Shown piece by piece: positions 20,749 to 24,286 of a DNA stretch of 24,286 bases. Source of the DNA: a virus. Under the pieces are notes generated by a model that made no database searches, was not told the origin of the DNA, and worked only from the letters and a program-made list of their open reading frames with translations. The translations under genes were made by a program, and so were the position numbers. Positions within the stretch are counted from its first letter, which is position 1, and each line of letters opens with the position of its first letter. The DNA lies in IMG/VR virus record IMGVR_UViG_3300030389_002778, positions 1 to 24,286 of that record; one strand, 5' to 3'.

Positions 20749-21562
20749 TTAAATACTTTTTTCTTCTGTAGTGGTTTTGTAAAGTTGTTACCCTACGCAA
20801 ATTATCTAAACAATTATTTGTGGGATCATTATCTATATGGTCTATAAAAACAGTATCCCTTACCCACTGTTTAAATGATTCTGGAGCTTTATCCCAATCA
20901 TCTTTTAATTGATCTGGAGGGTATTCATCAATTGGTTTCCAAGTGTCCATAACTGCACTATGAGTAGCTATTCTAACAGATGAATTGGAAGATTCCTTTC
21001 CATCTGTTGTCCTATAAATATAATCTTCAAAAAAATCTGGAGGAAGACCAACTTTAAATGATGTTGATAAAACTTTTTTTTTAGAATTTGAGGTGCCCTC
21101 TGGTTTATTAATAATAATTTTTATTTCAGACGGTTGCTTTCTTCTAGTTGAAATAATTTTACCATACTTTGAAACAAAATATCCTGGTATTACTTTGTTC
21201 TTTTTTACTAAAGGTTTAAATTCATCTTCATACATTGAATTTATAAGTTTAATATCACGTTGAATTCTTTCAGGATCATCAACATAATAAGGTTTCTGAT
21301 ATGGTACATAAACCCATTTACCATTTTCTTTGATATATCTCTGACCACCTTTACAGGTAATAATAGATCCATCTGGTTTTAAAGGAGTTTTTCTTGTTTG
21401 CGAACACTGTTTACAAGTATGTTTGTAATACCTTTTCCATTCACCATTTAAACGAAGTTGTCTACCACTTTTTGCAAAATCAATTATGGGTTTTTCAACT
21501 CCACATTTTTTGCAAATTCTAGTATCAATCGTTTGTGCACAAAAATCAAGTTTCATTTTCAT
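20738..21562 (-). CDS. HNH endonuclease, probable freestanding homing endonuclease
   Basis: 274 residues. A zinc ribbon has C17-K-K-C20 and C50-K-Q-C53. The middle contains IPGYFVSKYGKIIS (about 135-148), which resembles NUMOD4-type modules often joined to phage HNH enzymes. The HNH domain is at 239-264: FIDHIDNDPTNNCLDNLRRV with H242, N254 and H264 near TLQNHYRRKKY. Such enzymes cut a cognate site and spread by repair. Its placement between clamp-loader genes is typical of homing genes next to core genes. It is coupled by TAATG to the methyltransferase and overlaps gene 62. Confidence 0.88.
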   Translation of the reverse strand: MKMKLDFCAQTIDTRICKKCGVEKPIIDFAKSGRQLRLNGEWKRYYKHTCKQCSQTRKTPLKPDGSIITCKGGQRYIKENGKWVYVPYQKPYYVDDPERIQRDIKLINSMYEDEFKPLVKKNKVIPGYFVSKYGKIISTRRKQPSEIKIIINKPEGTSNSKKKVLSTSFKVGLPPDFFEDYIYRTTDGKESSNSSVRIATHSAVMDTWKPIDEYPPDQLKDDWDKAPESFKQWVRDTVFIDHIDNDPTNNCLDNLRRVTTLQNHYRRKKYLNET

Positions 21563-22443
21563 TATACAAGTAGTTGTTCAAGTGGTGATACTGGGTATAT
21601 ATTATAATTTGTTATTAATAATTCTGTCTTTACATTCTCATCTGTTCCCTTGTCTCCACGATGAGCCATCGAATATCTTAATTTCCATTCCTCAAGATTA
21701 TAATTTTTATACATTTCTTTTAATCGATCATTAACATTGTAAGTAATCATAAATTTATGAATACAATTATAAACCTGATCTGCAAATATTTCATGGTCAA
21801 ATGACTTATGCATCTCACGATTCTTTCCATATAAAAAATCTTTAATGTCGTATGGTGGATCTAGAAATATAAATGTATCATCTGATCCTTTCTCTATCAT
21901 CAATTCAGAATAATCCACATTAGTTATTTTCCAATTCTTAATTAACTTTGAAAAATCTTTCAACTTATCAGCACCAACTAAAGAGAAATTAGAGTTAGAT
22001 GCTGTTTGTGAAAAGGTGCTGTTTTCTGTAAGACCAGAATAACTACACTTATTCATAATGAAAAATGCAACTGCCTTTTCAAAGTCATCATAAGTATCAA
22101 TCTCCTCCTTATACTTATTGAATAAATCTTTTGCTTTTGCTGTTACCTTATCTGGATCACCTTCATCAAGAGTATTCTGTTTTTCTTCACGTACTCGTTC
22201 AGATAAATCCTCACCTCTATCTCTAAGTTGAACCCAGAAATTATACAAAGGCACATAAAGATCATTAATCCAAACTGGTATGTCTGGATTAGATTTAGTA
22301 ATATCTATCGCAATCGACCCTCCACCTATGAATGGTTCACGATACTCAGAAATAATTTTAGGATACCATTGAGAAAGTGTTTTGATTGCTTTTGATTTAC
22401 CACCAGGATATCTTAAAGGTGTTTTGAGAGATTTAATTGACAT
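21562..22443 (-). CDS. dam: DNA adenine-N6 methyltransferase, Dam/D12 class
   Basis: 293 residues from the ATG at 22443, which overlaps the previous stop by one base (TGATG); a TTG three bases upstream is less likely. The order of motifs fits the D12 class: PLRYPGGKSKA near the N-terminus (PGGK at 13-16), EPFIGGGSIAI (36-46, AdoMet-binding), and the catalytic DPPYD at 195-199. T4 Dam and E. coli Dam methylate GATC; the target here is unproven. A downstream HNH gene is coupled to it. It may protect phage DNA or the HNH target, or mask sites from host enzymes. Confidence 0.93.
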   Translation of the reverse strand: MSIKSLKTPLRYPGGKSKAIKTLSQWYPKIISEYREPFIGGGSIAIDITKSNPDIPVWINDLYVPLYNFWVQLRDRGEDLSERVREEKQNTLDEGDPDKVTAKAKDLFNKYKEEIDTYDDFEKAVAFFIMNKCSYSGLTENSTFSQTASNSNFSLVGADKLKDFSKLIKNWKITNVDYSELMIEKGSDDTFIFLDPPYDIKDFLYGKNREMHKSFDHEIFADQVYNCIHKFMITYNVNDRLKEMYKNYNLEEWKLRYSMAHRGDKGTDENVKTELLITNYNIYPVSPLEQLLV

Positions 22444-22652
22444 CAATATAATCTATCACCATACCTTTTTAAATCATCTTGTTCTTGTATGATAGTAAAA
22501 ACTTCTGTTAGATCAATGACACTCTGAGTCATTAGACGATAACCTATTCCAAGGTAGATTTGACCTGCGATAACAGCAGCAGTGGCTGCACCCCAGAAGA
22601 TATAATATTTGTTTGATTTGACTTGATGTTTTAGTTTTGACATGTTTTTCAT
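22443..22652 (-). CDS. Small single-pass membrane protein of unknown function
   Basis: 69 residues from the ATG at 22652 (a second ATG at 22643 is possible; a TTG 45 bases upstream is less likely). The N-terminus is basic (MKNMSKLKHQVKSNK). A hydrophobic span at about 16-36 (YYIFWGAATAAVIAGQIYLG) follows, then an amphipathic acidic tail (SVIDLTEVFTIIQEQDDLKR). The positive-inside rule places the N-terminus in the cytoplasm. No family was recognised. It lies between genes 44 and dam. Confidence 0.7.
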   Translation of the reverse strand: MKNMSKLKHQVKSNKYYIFWGAATAAVIAGQIYLGIGYRLMTQSVIDLTEVFTIIQEQDDLKRYGDRLY

Positions 22653-22710
22653 TTTAAATAATTTAATAACGATAGTATAACTAGAAGTGTTAGACAAATT
22701 TGATTATATG

Positions 22711-23652
22711 TCATTTAAATTCACACTCCACCATAATTTCGGTTAAACAAGCTAGCAAATTAATTTCCTGATCTGCTACGAAGGCAATTTGATATTGATA
22801 CTTAGCGATAATAAGCACAGCAGCAGGAATACTAGAGTTGTTAAGGGTGCCATAAAGAGCATCGTAAATACGCCGCAACAGTACAGCAGGATCATTATCC
22901 AAATTATCAACCGTCCATTTACGAACCGCAGAAAAGTTTTTTTGTTTAAGGTTTTTGATAAGTTCATCAACTGATACATCTGAAAAGGTTACTAATATTC
23001 CACTATCTATTTTTCCACTGACTGAATATCTCTGACACTCATTTAACACTCTCCTCCAATCAGGAAAGTGTTTATTAATTAATTCAATTATAACTTTTTT
23101 ATCAGACTCTACTCTCTCAGTTTCTAGAATATAATTAATTCTAGAAAAAAATTGTGCTGCTATTGCTGGTTTGTCTTTTTTATTAATTGAGAAGTCAACA
23201 ACAGAGCAACGAGAATGTAGTGGCTCAATAATCTTGTTTTTGTAGTTGCAGGTAAAGATAAATCTACAGTTTCTGGAGAACTCCTCAATAGACGCTCTGA
23301 GAAGGAGTTGTACGTCGGAAGTGGTATTGTCTGCTTCGTCAATGATAATGACTTTATGTTTCGACTGACTTGTAAGAGAGACTGTAGATGCGAAGTTCTT
23401 TGCGTTCGTCCGAACCGTGTCAAGAAAACGTCCTTCATCCGATCCATTAATGACATAGTAATCTGCTCCTAATTCATTACATAATGCTTTTGCCACAGTG
23501 GTCTTACCAATACCTGGTGGACCTGAAAGTAACATATTTGGTATCTCACCTGCGGTTAAAAAATCCTGAAAGGTTTTTTTGATACTCTCAGGTAAGATAC
23601 ATTCTTCAATTGTTTTGGGTCTGTATTTTTCAACCCATATAAAATCACTCAT
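22711..23652 (-). CDS. 44: Sliding-clamp loader ATPase subunit, T4 gp44-like
   Basis: 313 residues (T4 gp44 is 319). This AAA+ subunit loads the sliding clamp with gp62. Walker A is GPPGIGKT at 44-51, Walker B IIIDEAD at 102-108, sensor 1 TCNY at 134-137, and the SRC arginine-finger motif at 147-149 (LHSRCSVVDF). The N-terminal FIWVEKYRPKTIEECILP is typical of RFC/gp44 proteins. A helical collar domain fills the C-terminus. The start overlaps the previous gene's stop by 4 bases (ATGA). The nearest partner 62 lies about 2 kb downstream. Confidence 0.95.
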   Translation of the reverse strand: MSDFIWVEKYRPKTIEECILPESIKKTFQDFLTAGEIPNMLLSGPPGIGKTTVAKALCNELGADYYVINGSDEGRFLDTVRTNAKNFASTVSLTSQSKHKVIIIDEADNTTSDVQLLLRASIEEFSRNCRFIFTCNYKNKIIEPLHSRCSVVDFSINKKDKPAIAAQFFSRINYILETERVESDKKVIIELINKHFPDWRRVLNECQRYSVSGKIDSGILVTFSDVSVDELIKNLKQKNFSAVRKWTVDNLDNDPAVLLRRIYDALYGTLNNSSIPAAVLIIAKYQYQIAFVADQEINLLACLTEIMVECEFK

Positions 23653-23873
23653 TTAAAACCTTTTTTAGATTTTGGTTTATCAATAACCTCAATAACTGGT
23701 GAATTAAACCCTCGTCTATTCCACCAATACTCTTGGACTTCATCCCAAGATTTTACCACAAAAGAATTATCTTGGCAAACTATCCTATAGTAATGACGAT
23801 CATAAGGTTCATCACTTGTTTGTGAAAAATATCTGGGATCATTTTTTTCAATCAGATTAGTCATCGTGATCAT
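23649..23873 (-). CDS. Small protein of unknown function
   Basis: 74 residues from ATG 23873; an ATG three codons in (23864) would shorten the overlap with the upstream gene from 17 to 8 bases and is about as likely. The sequence mixes aromatic and charged residues (YDRHYYRIVCQDNSFVVKSW, DEVQEYWWNRRG) and ends basic, PKSKKGFK. This suggests a small soluble alpha/beta domain. No family was recognised. It is coupled to gene 44 by an ATGA overlap. Confidence 0.72.
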   Translation of the reverse strand: MITMTNLIEKNDPRYFSQTSDEPYDRHYYRIVCQDNSFVVKSWDEVQEYWWNRRGFNSPVIEVIDKPKSKKGFK

Positions 23874-24120
23874 CCCAAGGATCTGCTAATCCTTTGTTTG
23901 CAAAGAATCCTTTATAAATTCCATATGCTGCTAATAGAACAGTAATGACTGCAATTGATATTCCAAAGGTATAATTTGGATTAAATGTAAAGTGCGGAAT
24001 TAGTGTATCATTACACCTAGCAATTTTTTCTGGATCATTCCAAGTACCAGGTAATGTATAAACTGGTGGACATGCGATAAATAAATCTCTTATCGCATAC
24101 ATTTCACTTCCTAATGTCAT
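23857..24120 (-). CDS. Small single-pass membrane protein of unknown function
   Basis: 87 residues. A leading segment with three cysteines or prolines of note (FIACPPVYTLPG, IARCND) is followed by a hydrophobic helix at about 52-70 (FGISIAVITVLLAAYGIYKG) and an acidic tail ending DPWDDHDD. The leader lacks a clear cleavable signal peptide. A GGAGG site lies eight bases before the ATG at 24120, which overlaps the previous stop as ATGA. No family was recognised. Confidence 0.72.
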   Translation of the reverse strand: MTLGSEMYAIRDLFIACPPVYTLPGTWNDPEKIARCNDTLIPHFTFNPNYTFGISIAVITVLLAAYGIYKGFFANKGLADPWDDHDD

Positions 24121-24286
24121 TCGTTAGACCTCCATTGTTTTCTCATTGTAACATACTTTTCGTCTTTTGCAGCCTTGTCTCTCATTTTTTTGAAAACAGT
24201 TGCAGAACGGGACTTTTCACAGTGTAGTGCGGTTGGCGACTGCGGTGATACGGAACCATCGCTAGCGTACTTCTTTCCACTAGGAT
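24117..24286 (-). CDS. Unknown gene, C-terminal part only
   Basis: The last 56 codons are open in the frame ending TGA at 24117 and run off the window. The peptide includes SGKKYASDGSVSPQSPTAL, then HCEKSRSATVFKKMRDKAAK, and ends RKQWRSNE. It is basic and probably helical. It does not look like the sliding clamp gp45, which often precedes gene 44. It overlaps the following start by 4 bases. Confidence 0.6.
   Translation of the reverse strand, partial: PSGKKYASDGSVSPQSPTALHCEKSRSATVFKKMRDKAAKDEKYVTMRKQWRSNE

Noticed and set aside
24117-24286. Possible end of the sliding clamp gene 45
   Set aside because: The translated tail (RKQWRSNE at its end, basic and helical) does not resemble a clamp C-terminus.

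Overview
The window is a contiguous piece of an AT-rich, tightly packed T4-like myovirus genome of the marine type, most likely a cyanophage (Synechococcus or Prochlorococcus) or a close relative. The evidence is T4-type replication genes (44, 62, regA, 43, uvsX, 41, 61) together with genes typical of marine T4-like phages: a small Hsp20, a MazG-type pyrophosphohydrolase, class Ia nrdA and many short conserved proteins of unknown function. No photosynthesis gene is visible, so the host cannot be fixed from this window alone. Every supported gene lies on the minus strand, so transcription runs from high to low coordinates. Neighbours are mostly joined by 1-17 base overlaps (ATGA or TAATG junctions), which points to translational coupling.

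In transcription order: (1) 24286-22443 holds a partial unknown gene, two small proteins, the sliding-clamp loader ATPase gp44 and a small membrane protein. (2) 22443-20738 holds a Dam-type adenine methyltransferase and an HNH homing-type endonuclease that separate gene 44 from its partner 62. (3) 20748-19934 holds gp62 and the translational repressor RegA. (4) 19931-17500 is a regulatory zone with a 52-residue twin-CX3C microprotein, Hsp20, an unknown 109-residue protein and a 354-residue ParB-like protein. It carries three hairpin terminators, two sigma70-type promoters built into terminators, and a candidate pseudoknot leader. (5) 17500-12363 is the core replication operon: a small protein, DNA polymerase gp43, recombinase UvsX and helicase gp41. 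(6) 12366-11351 holds a small membrane protein, an unknown protein and the MazG-like enzyme. (7) 11316-4555 is a block of coiled-coil, lysine-rich and virion-like proteins, including a nucleotidyltransferase with a capsid-targeting-like N-terminus. This block carries the T4-type late-promoter-like octamers. (8) 4539-1 holds small unknown proteins, a coiled-coil/membrane-anchor protein, a cupin-like protein, primase gp61 and the first 712 codons of nrdA.

Together the genes give DNA synthesis (gp43, gp44/62, gp41/61), recombination (UvsX), nucleotide supply (NrdA, MazG) and post-transcriptional control (RegA). A late, virion-related module sits between the helicase and primase genes. The most unusual signals are the two near-identical terminator/promoter hybrids at 17598-17631 and 18780-18816, the pseudoknot at 17524-17569, the twin-CX3C microprotein at 19700-19858, and the capsid-targeting-like tag on the nucleotidyltransferase at 8163-9362. 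No gene-free stretch exceeds about 130 bases. No tRNA, rRNA, CRISPR array or insertion sequence was seen.
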